A program made the translations under genes and the position numbers. Source: Acidobacteriota bacterium (GTDB taxonomy: Bacteria; Acidobacteriota; Vicinamibacteria; Vicinamibacterales; UBA8438). From it: a DNA stretch of 56,880 nt. Below, piece by piece: positions 8,216-16,315 of this stretch; position 1 is the first letter of the stretch; each line of letters opens with the position of its first letter. The stretch is taken from assembly GCA_011523845.1 (NCBI GenBank), contig WTFV01000075.1, forward strand, positions 1 to 56,880. Reading direction: 5' to 3'. Below the pieces are notes generated by a model that saw nothing but the letters and a program-made list of their open reading frames with translations, was not told where the DNA came from and ran no database searches.

Positions 8216-8659
8216 ATGCCGCCCGCCGGGAATCTCATCCGCCTCGACTTTCCGAGCCATCTCGACATGCTGGACGTGATCCAGGCGTTGACGGATCACG
8301 CGGGCCGGATCGGGGGCCTCGACGAGGAGGCGACTCACTGGGTCGGCGTGGCGGTCCGCGAGTCCGTGATCAACGCGATCAAGCACGGCAACTCCGAGGA
8401 CCGCACCAAGCGCGTGACCGTCGAGATCCGTCTCGAGCCCCGGACGCAGCCGTCGCGCCTCGTCGTGCGCGTGCTCGATCAGGGACCGGGCTTCGACCCG
8501 GACTCGGTTGCCGATCCGCTGGCTCCCGAGAACCTCCTGCGGTCGAGCGGCCGCGGCATCTTCTTCATGCGCAGCTTCATGGACGACATCACGCTGCAGC
8601 AGATGCCGGAGGGCGGGATGGAGGTGCGCATGGTCAAGAAACTGGACGCACCGGAATGA
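8216..8659 (+). CDS. RsbW/SpoIIAB-type ATP-binding protein (anti-sigma or serine kinase-like)
   Basis: 147 residues from ATG 8216. It is a stand-alone GHKL ATPase domain. The N-box is ESVINAIKHGN (about 45-55), the G1 box DQGPGFDPD and the G2 region SSGRGIFFMRSFMD. These proteins bind sigma factors or phosphorylate anti-anti-sigma proteins in partner-switching stress circuits. No sigma or anti-anti-sigma gene is adjacent, so its target is unknown. The stop overlaps the suhB-like start (ATGA), so the two are co-translated. Confidence 0.85.
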   Translation: MPPAGNLIRLDFPSHLDMLDVIQALTDHAGRIGGLDEEATHWVGVAVRESVINAIKHGNSEDRTKRVTVEIRLEPRTQPSRLVVRVLDQGPGFDPDSVADPLAPENLLRSSGRGIFFMRSFMDDITLQQMPEGGMEVRMVKKLDAPE

Positions 8660-9513
8660 CGCCCGGCGGTCCGGACCGGCGCGGCGAGGCCCGGGAGGTC
8701 GATTCGCTGCTGGTCGCCACCGCGGCCGAGGCCGTCCTGCACGCCGGCGCCATGCAGCGCGCGCGTTTCGGGACCGACGTGCAGATCGACAAGAAGGGCG
8801 TCATCGACCTGGTGACGCAGGTCGATCTCGAGGTGGAGCGGTGGTTCCGGCGCATGATTCGGGAGCGGTTTCCGTCCCATGCCGTCCTGGCGGAAGAGCT
8901 GGACGACCGGGCCGGCTCGGCCCCGCGACCGGCGCACTGCTGGGTGTTCGATCCGATAGACGGAACCGTCAACTACGCGCACGGGCTGCCGATCTTCTGC
9001 GCGTCGCTCGCACTGGAGATCGAGGGCGTTCCGACAGTGGCGGCCGTCTACGACCCGATGCGCGAGGAGCTATTCACGGCCGAGCTGGGCGCCGGCGCCC
9101 GGCTCAACGGCGTTCCGCTGCGCGTATCGACGACCCGGACCCTGGTCGACGCGATGCTCTGCACCGGGTTTCCGTACGACGTGCACAGCACGGTCGACGA
9201 GGTGGTCGCGCTCTTCGGCGCCTTCGTGGCCGAGGCGCGCGCGGTGCGCCGGCTCGGCTCGGCGGCCCTCGATCTGTGCTACGTGGCCGCCGGCAGGTTC
9301 GACGGTTTCTGGGAGCAGCGCCTGCACCCGTGGGACATGGCGGCCGGCGCGCTGCTGGTGACCGAGGCCGGCGGCAGGGTCTCGACCATGGCCGGGACGC
9401 CGTTCGATTCCCGCGAAGGCTCGGTGGTGGCCACCAACGGCGTGCTGCACGACGCCATGCTGGCGATCATCCGCCGGACCGGCCCCCGAGGCGGAGCGCG
9501 CGCCGCGCGATGA
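8656..9513 (+). CDS. suhB: Inositol monophosphatase family protein (SuhB-like)
   Basis: 285 residues. It is a Mg-dependent phosphatase of the inositol-monophosphatase fold. The metal-binding AEELDD is near residue 77, the core DPIDGTVNYAHG near 98-109, and the C-terminal WDMAAGALLVTEAGG near 226. The substrate may be inositol-1-phosphate or a related sugar phosphate; the sequence does not decide. It is coupled to the upstream RsbW-type gene by a 4-bp overlap, and its 3' end overlaps the convergent YdjM-like gene by 47 bp. Confidence 0.88.
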   Translation: MTPGGPDRRGEAREVDSLLVATAAEAVLHAGAMQRARFGTDVQIDKKGVIDLVTQVDLEVERWFRRMIRERFPSHAVLAEELDDRAGSAPRPAHCWVFDPIDGTVNYAHGLPIFCASLALEIEGVPTVAAVYDPMREELFTAELGAGARLNGVPLRVSTTRTLVDAMLCTGFPYDVHSTVDEVVALFGAFVAEARAVRRLGSAALDLCYVAAGRFDGFWEQRLHPWDMAAGALLVTEAGGRVSTMAGTPFDSREGSVVATNGVLHDAMLAIIRRTGPRGGARAAR

Positions 9514-10039
9514 GCAGTGCGGCGGCAGTGACCGGTACGAGGATCGCAAGCTCGCGACAGGCCGCCAGGAAGTTGTGCCGCCAGCACTCCGGCATCCAGT
9601 ACTCGCGGCAGACCCGCATGAAGAGCTGCGCATCAGACAGGTAGAAGTCCGTGGTCCAGGGCCACCAGGCCATGATGCCGTAGGGCGAACTGGGGTCCGT
9701 CCCCAGCCAGTCGAGCAACAGGTGACTGGCGAACGCGGCGGCCGCGGTCAGCGCGACGGGGAGGCGGGCGGTCGGCGCGATTGCGCCGGCTACGGCTCCC
9801 ACGAGGAACACTGCGCCGAGGCTGTGCGTGACGCCCCGGTGCATGCCGAGGAGCAGGTCGACGTCGGGCAGTACGCCGATGCCGGCGATGCCGGCGATGC
9901 CGCGCCGCGGCCCGATCCGCGCGATGGCCGCCTCGAACCCGCGTCGTGAGGCGAACCTTCCCGGGACCAGCGACGACGCGGCCGCGACCAGACTGCTGGC
10001 GGCGATCGCGCCGAGGCCATGAGCGATCGGCGTCGGCAT
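9467..10039 (-). CDS. YdjM-like membrane-bound metal-dependent hydrolase
   Basis: 190 residues. It starts MPTPIAHGLGA, typical of the YdjM/DUF457 family of inner-membrane putative metal hydrolases. Histidine/aspartate motifs that could bind a metal are LPDVDLL, HRGVTHSLG and SHLLLDWLGTD. Several hydrophobic helices alternate with these loops. The cellular substrate of this family is not established. The gene converges on and overlaps the suhB-like gene. Confidence 0.75.
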   Translation of the reverse strand: MPTPIAHGLGAIAASSLVAAASSLVPGRFASRRGFEAAIARIGPRRGIAGIAGIGVLPDVDLLLGMHRGVTHSLGAVFLVGAVAGAIAPTARLPVALTAAAAFASHLLLDWLGTDPSSPYGIMAWWPWTTDFYLSDAQLFMRVCREYWMPECWRHNFLAACRELAILVPVTAAALLIARRALRLGGRSGG

Positions 10040-10212
10040 CGGGTGATTCTAGTTGCGTTCCGATTGCGAGCGTTGTCTCCGGTGGACACACTGACATCGG
10101 TCCGCGACACCGGACGCCGAAGGCGCCGGCTCGGCCTGACCACGCAGGTGACTCTCCAGGTCGGATTCTGACGGGCCGTCTCGGGATCCGCGGGCGCGTC
10201 GGGAGGGGTGGT

Positions 10213-10221
10213 TGATATAAT
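10213..10221 (+). promoter_or_regulatory. Extended -10 promoter candidate
   Basis: TGATATAAT matches an extended -10 element exactly in otherwise GC-rich DNA. No good -35 is visible, as expected for this class. Transcription would start near 10228, leaving almost no leader before a GTG at 10231. It could be chance. Confidence 0.35.
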
Positions 10222-10224
10222 GAC

Positions 10225-10836
10225 GTGCCCGTGGCCCGCATCGTTGCCTGGATCCAGGCCTTCGCGCTCGGCATCGGGGGGCCGGGACTGTTCGTCGTCG
10301 CCTTCCTCGATTCGTCCTTCCTGTCCCTGCCGGAAATCAACGATCTGCTCGTCGTCATGCTGGTGATCGAGCACAAGGCGCGGATGCCGTACTACGCGCT
10401 GATGGCGACGCTCGGCTCGGTCACCGGATGCCTGGTCCTGTACGGCCTCGGCCGGCGGGGAGGGGAGGCGCTGGTGCGGCGGCGGTTCGGCGGTCCACGC
10501 ATGGCGCGGGCGCTCGCCGTCTCGAAGCGGTACGGCGTACTGGCGATTGCCGTGCCGGCGGTGCTGCCGCCGCCGGCGCCGTTCAAGATCTTCGTGCTGC
10601 TCGCGGGGGTGGCCGCGGTGCCGCTGTGGCAGTTCGCGACCACGATCGCCCTGGCGCGCGGATTCAGGTACTTCGCCGTCGGCGTGCTCTCCGTGCGCTA
10701 CGGGGACGATGCCATCGCGTTCATCGAGGCCAACGGCCGCGCCGTTGCCCTCGTCCTGGTGGGGTTGATCGTTGTCGGCGGCCTGGCGTGGATTCTCTGG
10801 CGGCGGCGCAGGGGGACGGCAACCGGCGGTCCATGA
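10225..10836 (+). CDS. VTT-domain (DedA/SNARE-associated, YqaA-like) membrane protein
   Basis: 203 residues from GTG 10225; GTG 10231 is an equally good start given the promoter position. It has the VTT-domain pattern: a first hydrophobic hairpin (GPGLFVVAFLDSSFLSLPEIND), a middle segment with GSVTGCLVLYGLGRRGG, a conserved VPAVLPPPAPFKIFVLLAGV re-entrant motif, and a final helix with a basic end. Members are linked to lipid carrier or phospholipid scrambling, and bacterial DedA proteins to undecaprenyl phosphate recycling. A role in envelope lipid handling fits the following glycan genes but is inferred. Confidence 0.85.
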   Translation: MPVARIVAWIQAFALGIGGPGLFVVAFLDSSFLSLPEINDLLVVMLVIEHKARMPYYALMATLGSVTGCLVLYGLGRRGGEALVRRRFGGPRMARALAVSKRYGVLAIAVPAVLPPPAPFKIFVLLAGVAAVPLWQFATTIALARGFRYFAVGVLSVRYGDDAIAFIEANGRAVALVLVGLIVVGGLAWILWRRRRGTATGGP

Positions 10837-10865
10837 TCCGACCGTTTCCGCGGGGAGCCTGCCAC

Positions 10866-10973
10866 GGCCTCACCTGCACGGACGGCAGCCCGACAATCGT
10901 CGCCTGCGGCTCCGCTTGCCGCCCAACCGGGCCTGACCAGAAGTCTACGCCCTTCTACGGCGCAGACTCCTAC
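10866..10973 (-). repeat. RPT-A copy 3
   Basis: On the minus strand it begins GGTAGGAGTCTGCGCCGT at the stop codon of the GT2 gene, has a TCT loop and a partner arm AGGGCGTAGACTTCTGG (hairpin 10937-10973), then a tail with GGTTGGGCGG and GGCGACGATTGTCGGG like copy 2. It fills most of the gap between two convergent genes. Confidence 0.75.
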
Positions 10974-11845
10974 CGTTCGCGGTCGCGTCCGCGAGGGTCC
11001 GCGCGTAGCGTCGCGATCTGATCCGACACCAGGCCGATCAGAAACACGAGCACGCTGAGCATGATCAGCAGGGCTGCGGTGTCGGTGACGTCGGTGTCGG
11101 TGACGATCGTCCACAGCGCATAGCCGACACCGGTGGCGAGCAGCACGAGGCTGATCGGCACGAAGACACGCAGCGGGCTGTAGATGGTGACCACCCGCAG
11201 CAGAATCAGCCAGAACTTGAAGCCGTCCCGCGCGAACCGGATCTTCGACGTGCCCTGGCGCCGGCGGGCGGCGGTCGGTTCGAACGCGACGCTGTAGCCT
11301 GCCCTGATCGCGGCCAGCGTGATGGTGGCGGCCGAGGAGAAGCCGTTCGGCAGCATGTGCACGAACTCGCGCAGCAGGTCGGTCCGCGCGGTTCGGAATC
11401 CGGAGGTCAGGTCGGCGACCGGGTGCGCCGTCAGGCGCGAAGCAAGCCGGTTCAGCAGCGCGTTGCCGAGACGTCGACCCGGGGTGGCCTGGGTCGCCGC
11501 CGGCCGCGCGCCGACGACCAGGTCGTAGGTGTCGAGGCGGGCTACCAGGCGCCGGGCATCTTCGGGCCGATGCTGGCCGTCACCGTCCATGATCAGCACG
11601 TGAGTTCCCGCGGCGGCCCGGATACCCCGCTTGATCGCCGCGCCCAGCCCCTTGTTGTAGGGGTGACTGATGACGCGGGCGCCCGCCGCGCGGGCCCGCG
11701 CGGCGGTGGCGTCGGTCGAGCCGTCGTCGATGACCAGGATCTCGCGCCAGGGTCCGGCCCGGCGCATTCCCTCGACGACGGCGGCGATGCTTGCCGCCTC
11801 GTTGAATGCCGGTATCACCACGGAGGTGGAGGAGGGCTCGGACAC
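10970..11845 (-). CDS. GT2 family glycosyltransferase with C-terminal membrane anchor
   Basis: 291 residues. The GT-A domain of the dolichol/polyprenol-phosphate sugar transferase type has VVIPAFNEAASIA at the N-terminus, IDDGSTD near 40, and the metal-binding MDGDGQHRPED near 87-97. TSGFRTARTDL follows. Two helices at the C-terminus anchor it in the membrane. It probably loads a sugar onto a polyprenyl phosphate. The stop codon lies at the edge of repeat RPT-A. It is divergent from a second GT2 gene, with an 89-bp shared upstream region. Confidence 0.88.
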   Translation of the reverse strand: MSEPSSTSVVIPAFNEAASIAAVVEGMRRAGPWREILVIDDGSTDATAARARAAGARVISHPYNKGLGAAIKRGIRAAAGTHVLIMDGDGQHRPEDARRLVARLDTYDLVVGARPAATQATPGRRLGNALLNRLASRLTAHPVADLTSGFRTARTDLLREFVHMLPNGFSSAATITLAAIRAGYSVAFEPTAARRRQGTSKIRFARDGFKFWLILLRVVTIYSPLRVFVPISLVLLATGVGYALWTIVTDTDVTDTAALLIMLSVLVFLIGLVSDQIATLRADPRGRDRER

Positions 11846-11858
11846 TCCAGTGCTCTGC

Positions 11859-11887
11859 TTCGGACGATGAGACGGGCGATCTATAAT
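11859..11887 (+). promoter_or_regulatory. Sigma-70-type promoter candidate for GT2 gene
   Basis: TTCGGA (11859-11864), a 17-bp spacer, then a perfect TATAAT (11882-11887), 48 bp before the ATG at 11935. The -35 match is weak (3 of 6); the -10 and the spacing are good. Confidence 0.4.
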
Positions 11888-11934
11888 TTCGACCGCTTCC
11901 GCGGGGAGTCTACCGCGGCCTCGACCTGCTGAGC

Positions 11935-12936
11935 ATGAGCCCCGACCTGTCGGTCGTGATTCCCCTCTACAACGAGGAGCCGAACGTCGCCGAGCTGCAC
12001 CGCGAGCTGACCGCGGCGCTCGGCGCCTGGGGCCGCTCCTACGAGCTGCTGTTCATCGATGACGGCAGCACGGACGGCACCTTCCCGGCATTGCGGGCGC
12101 TGCAGGGCGGCGACCCGCACGTGCGGGTGATTGCACTGCGGCGGAACTTCGGCCAGACGGCCGCGTTCGCGGCCGGGTTCGCGTACGCCAGGGGGCGGAT
12201 GATCGCGACTTCCGACGGCGATCTGCAGAACGACCCGCGCGATCTGCCGATGATGGTCGACCGGCTCGACGAAGGGTACGACATCGTCTGCGGGTGGCGG
12301 CGGGAGCGCCGTGATCCCTGGCTCACCCGGCGCGTGCCCTCGGGCCTCGCGAACTGGCTGATCTCGCGTACGACAGGCGTGCGGCTTCACGACTACGGCT
12401 GTTCCCTCAAGGTGTTTCGCGGCGACGTCGTCCGGTCGCTCCGGCTGTACGGAGAGATGCACCGGTTCATCCCCGCGATCGCCAGCGAGCAGGGGGTGCG
12501 GATCGCGGAGGTCGAGGTCCGCCACCGCCCGCGGCGCTTCGGCGCGTCGAAGTACGGCCTGTCGCGCACGATGCGGGTGATTCTCGACCTGTTCACGGTG
12601 AAGTTCCTCCTGAGCTATTCCACGCAGCCGATCCAGATCTTCGGCCCGCCCGGGTTGCTGATGGGAGCGGCGGGGGTCATCATCACCGGCTACCTCGGCT
12701 ACGTCCGGCTCTTCGGGGGGCAGGGGATCGGCGATCGGCCGTTGCTCTTGCTCGGCATCCTGCTGATCTTCGCCGGCATGCAGTTCCTGACGCTCGGGCT
12801 CCTCGGGGAGCTGCAGGCGCGGACCTACCACGAGTCGCAGGGCAAGCCGATCTACGCGGTACGGGAGATCCTCGAGACCCCGGTGGACGGCGCCGCGGCG
12901 GGGAAGGGTACGCGCGCGGTTTCCGCCGGACCTTGA
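11935..12936 (+). CDS. Polyprenyl-phosphate glycosyltransferase, GtrB/ArnC-like
   Basis: 333 residues. The GT2 catalytic domain has SVVIPLYNEEPNV, FIDDGSTDGT near 39-48 and SDGDLQNDPRDLP near 91-103. The QxxRW-equivalent region is replaced by the ArnC-type RHRPRRFGASKYGLSR. Two long C-terminal helices (GLLMGAAGVIITGYLGYV and LLLLGILLIFAGMQFLTLG) follow. Such enzymes transfer a sugar to undecaprenyl phosphate for later use outside the membrane. The neighbouring GT2 and GT-C-like genes make a lipid-linked sugar pathway likely. Confidence 0.9.
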   Translation: MSPDLSVVIPLYNEEPNVAELHRELTAALGAWGRSYELLFIDDGSTDGTFPALRALQGGDPHVRVIALRRNFGQTAAFAAGFAYARGRMIATSDGDLQNDPRDLPMMVDRLDEGYDIVCGWRRERRDPWLTRRVPSGLANWLISRTTGVRLHDYGCSLKVFRGDVVRSLRLYGEMHRFIPAIASEQGVRIAEVEVRHRPRRFGASKYGLSRTMRVILDLFTVKFLLSYSTQPIQIFGPPGLLMGAAGVIITGYLGYVRLFGGQGIGDRPLLLLGILLIFAGMQFLTLGLLGELQARTYHESQGKPIYAVREILETPVDGAAAGKGTRAVSAGP

Positions 12937-12947
12937 TCGACGGCGCC

Positions 12948-13919
12948 TCACCGGCCGCTCAGCAGCCGCGTCGCCGCGAAGATCAGGATCACGACCCGCG
13001 TCCGTTCCCCGAGCGCGGGCATGCTCCAGAAATCCGCGGCCGGGTTGCTGCCGTCATCCGCGTAGAGGGCCACCGGTTGCCGGAACTCGAAGGCGAGCTG
13101 GTCGGCGACGCCGGCTCCACTGGCATGGTAGGGTTCGCCGCCGTGGAACACGAGGGTGTGCGTGTCTCCGACGACGGCTATCGGAGAATCGCCGTTCGGC
13201 ACCACCGGCGCGAGCAGCGGATCCTCGGGCTCTATGAGGCCGCGAGCCCGGACTTCCTCGCGCGGCGGCGGCTGTGGCAGACGTTGCGCCAGATCGCCGC
13301 GGATCGGGGTCGTGAACCAGGCGAGACCGTACGGCCGCTGCGGCGGCAACTCGACCACGGCCAGATCGCGGACCGCCGCCCCGATGATCTCCGCCGCGAC
13401 GACGCAGCCGACGCCGGACCAGTGCGAGTCGTGGCGGCAATAGAGCGGACCCTCCGGATGAAACCGGTCCCGGATGAACGGAACGGTGAGATCGATGACC
13501 CGGACTCCGCGTTCCTCGAGTGCGCCGTAGACGCTCTCGAGGGTCGCATCGAGACGCGGCACGGGGATGGGGACGTCAAGTGCGGGTGCGAGCCGGTCGG
13601 GATAGATGACGCCCTTCGGCGGGACGGGGGCGACGACGAGTTCGACACCGTTGCGGCGCAGGCGTTCCGATTCCGCTGCAATCGCGCGGACGGTCGTCTC
13701 CGAGTCGTTCGCCTCCGCTCCGAGCGCGGACACCTCGCCGGCGGCGAAGTGCCATCCGTCGCTCCCGGTGACGACGGCTGCAGCGGTCGCCGACGCCTCG
13801 GCGGCCAGCGTGGCGCAGGTTGCCCGAAAGCGTTCCACCAGCTCCGGGTCGACCGGACGCGCGCACGCGGCGGCGGCGAGTCCCAGGATGCCCAGGATGA
13901 GGGCGCGGTTGATCCACAT
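12948..13919 (-). CDS. AlgJ/AlgX-like SGNH-fold lipoprotein, predicted nucleophile altered
   Basis: 323 residues from ATG 13919. The signal peptide ends in a lipobox LAAAACA. The fold region shows VVTGSDGWHFAAGE, LVVAPVPPKGVIYPD, and the catalytic Asp-His motif CRHDSHWSGVG near 185. The motif expected to carry the nucleophile reads VVGDTHTLVFH, with Thr where its paralogue at 34318 has GDSH. AlgJ/AlgX proteins work with an MBOAT channel to O-acetylate exopolysaccharide in the periplasm. The Thr substitution may abolish or change activity. It lies head to head with a GDSL lipoprotein gene, with start sites about 60 bp apart. Confidence 0.8.
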   Translation of the reverse strand: MWINRALILGILGLAAAACARPVDPELVERFRATCATLAAEASATAAAVVTGSDGWHFAAGEVSALGAEANDSETTVRAIAAESERLRRNGVELVVAPVPPKGVIYPDRLAPALDVPIPVPRLDATLESVYGALEERGVRVIDLTVPFIRDRFHPEGPLYCRHDSHWSGVGCVVAAEIIGAAVRDLAVVELPPQRPYGLAWFTTPIRGDLAQRLPQPPPREEVRARGLIEPEDPLLAPVVPNGDSPIAVVGDTHTLVFHGGEPYHASGAGVADQLAFEFRQPVALYADDGSNPAADFWSMPALGERTRVVILIFAATRLLSGR

Positions 13920-13977
13920 GTCGCTTGAGGCTAACATTTCACGTCCAGGACCACGCCGCAGGCATTCTTCCGGTTTC

Positions 13978-15357
13978 TTGAGAATTCGGTCCATTCGCAC
14001 GTTCGCTGCAATCAGCGTTGCATGCTGGCTCGCTGCCTGTGCCGAGTCGTCGGTTCTGCCTCCGGTTGCGCCGACCGCGCTGCCGGAGGGCAAGGTCGGT
14101 CGGCTGGCGATTGCCTGTTCCCCCGACGTGACGGCGCAATCCGGTGACGGGCAACCGGTCGCCGTCGGATTCGATCCGCCGATGGCGACCGGCGGACAGG
14201 CGCCGCTGGCCATGGCCTGCACGCCCGAGCCCGGCGACGCCTTCGATATCGGCGTCACGCAGGTGACGTGCAGCGCGTCGGATGCGCTGCGGCAGACCGC
14301 GAGCTGCGCCTTCGACGTGACCGTTCTCGGACCCCCGAAGCTGAGGGCGACGCACTTCCTGGCGTTCGGGGACAGCCTGACGGCCGGCGTCGTCTCGTCC
14401 CCCGGGTCCGGCGGCAGGCTCGATCCGTCGAGCGGGTACGTCAGTCTACTGCAGCGCGACCTGCAGGCGCGGTACGTCACGCAATCCGTCGGCGTCCTCA
14501 ACGCCGGCGCTCCCTGCACGCCCGAGCCCGGCGACGCCTTCGATATCGGCGTCACGCAGGTGACGTGCAGCGCGTCGGATGCGCTGCGGCAGACCGCGAG
14601 CTGCGCCTTCGACGTGACCGTTCTCGGACCCCCGAAGCTGAGGGCGACGCACTTCCTGGCGTTCGGGGACAGCCTGACGGCCGGCGTCGTCTCGTCCCCC
14701 GGGTCCGGCGGCAGGCTCGATCCGTCGAGCGGGTACGTCAGTCTACTGCAGCGCGACCTGCAGGCGCGGTACGTCACGCAATCCGTCGGCGTCCTCAACG
14801 CCGGCGCTCCCGGCGAACAGGCCCGACACGCGGTATCGCGATTCGGCGCGGTTCTCCGCGCGCACCGGCCCGAGGTCGTGCTCCTGATGGAGGGCACGAA
14901 CGACCTCGACGTAGCCCGTGGTGGTGGGGCCGAGCTCGCGGCGCAGGCCCTCGATTCGATGGTGGACCGGGCGCAGGACGTGGGTCTCGACGTCCTGTTG
15001 ATGACCATCCCGCCGCAACGACATCGCAGCGAGGCCAGGCGGGTCCCGGGACTCAACGACAGGATTCGAGCCATCGCGACGCGGCGCGGCGTCGTGCTCG
15101 TCGACGTTTTCGACGTGATCATGAACGGATCGTGCCCGGGCGTGCGCACGATCCCGTGCATCGGCGCGGACGGCCTGCACCCTACGGCGGCGGGTTATCG
15201 GCTCGTTGCGGACGAGCTCGCGCGCGTGATCGTGGATCGGTACGACGTCGAAATCCTGCCTGCGCAGGCCGGTCTCTCGGGCGGGGTCTTCCCGTCGCTG
15301 CCGGTTTCGCCGCCGGGGCGTCTGCTCGTTCCGGCGCGCGCCGGCGATGGTTACTGA
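13978..15357 (+). CDS. GDSL/SGNH hydrolase lipoprotein with HYR segment and internal duplication
   Basis: 459 residues from a TTG at 13978, chosen because the product then begins with a lipoprotein signal (lipobox WLAACA); an ATG at 13918 is the alternative. Residues about 45-125 resemble an HYR (hyalin repeat) domain. The sequence from the second half of HYR through GDSL block I (FGDSLTAGVV) to NAGAP is then repeated once, residue for residue (99 residues). The second copy continues into block III (EGTNDLD) and the Asp-His motif DGLHPTAAGY, so one complete esterase domain is present. The first copy supplies only an orphan block I. Its substrate is probably an acyl ester on an envelope glycan or lipid, inferred from neighbours. 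Confidence 0.8.
   Translation: MRIRSIRTFAAISVACWLAACAESSVLPPVAPTALPEGKVGRLAIACSPDVTAQSGDGQPVAVGFDPPMATGGQAPLAMACTPEPGDAFDIGVTQVTCSASDALRQTASCAFDVTVLGPPKLRATHFLAFGDSLTAGVVSSPGSGGRLDPSSGYVSLLQRDLQARYVTQSVGVLNAGAPCTPEPGDAFDIGVTQVTCSASDALRQTASCAFDVTVLGPPKLRATHFLAFGDSLTAGVVSSPGSGGRLDPSSGYVSLLQRDLQARYVTQSVGVLNAGAPGEQARHAVSRFGAVLRAHRPEVVLLMEGTNDLDVARGGGAELAAQALDSMVDRAQDVGLDVLLMTIPPQRHRSEARRVPGLNDRIRAIATRRGVVLVDVFDVIMNGSCPGVRTIPCIGADGLHPTAAGYRLVADELARVIVDRYDVEILPAQAGLSGGVFPSLPVSPPGRLLVPARAGDGY
14218..14811 (+). repeat. 297-bp perfect in-frame tandem duplication
   Basis: Units 14218-14514 and 14515-14811 appear identical base for base, starting TGCACGCCCGAGCCCGGC. The period is 297 bp (99 codons), so the frame is kept. 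Identity at synonymous sites means the event is very recent or an assembly artefact. Confidence 0.95.
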
Positions 15358-15358
15358 C

Positions 15359-16315
15359 ATGGCAGGTCTGGCAGCGAGCATCGTTCGGGCCGCGGTCGTG
15401 GTGCTGGCGGTGGTCGGCGTCGCGCACGGACAGGTGCCGCAGGAGGACGCGCGGCAGCGCACGCCGCGCCGGCAGGCGCAACCGGTCGAGGAGCCCGGAG
15501 ACCGGCCGCCCGTTCTCGATGGTCCGAGCATCGCCGACGAGCAGGGGGAGCAACCGGTCGAGGAGTCCGGAGACCGGCCGCCCGGGATCGGCAGGCGCAT
15601 TGCGGATGGACTCGCGGAGATCTTCACGGGTGGGCGTCTTCGAGCGCATGTGAACGGAGCGTACCAGCATTCGCCGAGGCGGTCCGAGATCGAAAAGACC
15701 TTCCAGGCGTACGGGGAACGGGCGCGTCTTCTGACCCGCCAGGAATTCCGGGGCGGCGGCCACGTCGACGTCGGCGGTACGCTGCGCGTCTGGCGCCGGC
15801 TGGCGCTGGGAGCCAGCTACACGCAGGTGGCCGGCTCCGGCAACGCCGTCGTGACCGGAACCGTTCCGCATCCCCTGGACACGGGGCGCGACCGGACGGC
15901 ACGGCAGCAGGCGCTGTCGCTACCGCAGCGACAGCGGGCGACCCACGTGCATCTCGCGTGGGGCCTGCCCCTGCGCGACGCGCTCGATGTCGAGCTCTCG
16001 GCCGGGCCGACGTACTTCAGTCTGCGGCAGGGGGTCGTCGTCAACCTGACGCCGATCGAGGTGGGCGGTCCACCCTTCAGCGAGGTCGGTCTGCGGGTCG
16101 ACGCCGGGGAGCACACCCGCAACGGCATCGGCTACCACGCGGGCGTCGACGTCTCGTTGATGCTCACGCAGGCGACGCGATTCCCGCAGGTCGGCATCGG
16201 GTACTTTGCGCGCGTAACCGGCGGTCAGGTCTCCGTGCCGCTCGACGCCGAAACCTGGCGCCGCGTGTCCGTCGGCGGCTTTCAGACCGGTGTCGGGTTG
16301 CGCCTGCGCTTCTGA
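15359..16315 (+). CDS. Outer-membrane beta-barrel protein (paralogue of 41793-42623)
   Basis: 318 residues from ATG 15359, one base after the preceding stop. A signal peptide (VVVLAVVGVAHGQ) leads into a Pro/Glu-rich linker with a duplicated QPVEE(P/S)GDRPP. Alternating-residue strands then run to a terminal GLRLRF, a typical barrel end. TGTVPHPL, LSAGPTYFSLR and VGGFQTGVGLRLRF align with VAGHVPHPL, LSAGPSVFRVE and VGGLQVGAGLRFRF in the protein at 41793. The function is unknown; it may be an export or structural porin for the glycan region. The 3' 396 bp are overlapped by an antisense frame. Confidence 0.75.
   Translation: MAGLAASIVRAAVVVLAVVGVAHGQVPQEDARQRTPRRQAQPVEEPGDRPPVLDGPSIADEQGEQPVEESGDRPPGIGRRIADGLAEIFTGGRLRAHVNGAYQHSPRRSEIEKTFQAYGERARLLTRQEFRGGGHVDVGGTLRVWRRLALGASYTQVAGSGNAVVTGTVPHPLDTGRDRTARQQALSLPQRQRATHVHLAWGLPLRDALDVELSAGPTYFSLRQGVVVNLTPIEVGGPPFSEVGLRVDAGEHTRNGIGYHAGVDVSLMLTQATRFPQVGIGYFARVTGGQVSVPLDAETWRRVSVGGFQTGVGLRLRF
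15479..15584 (+). repeat. Pair of 34-bp direct repeats, 72-bp period
   Basis: CAACCGGTCGAGGAG(C/T)CCGG and the next 14 bases occur at 15479-15512 and 15551-15584 with one mismatch, in frame inside the linker of the barrel gene. Confidence 0.9.

Noticed and set aside
12948..15161. Long minus-strand frame of 737 codons through the GDSL gene
   Set aside because: Its upstream half mirrors the 297-bp duplication on the opposite strand; only the part from 13919 down has a signal peptide and AlgJ motifs.
15479..15584. Repeat-spacer-repeat geometry resembling a minimal CRISPR
   Set aside because: The repeats are in frame in a protein linker, only two units exist, they differ between loci and no cas genes are present.
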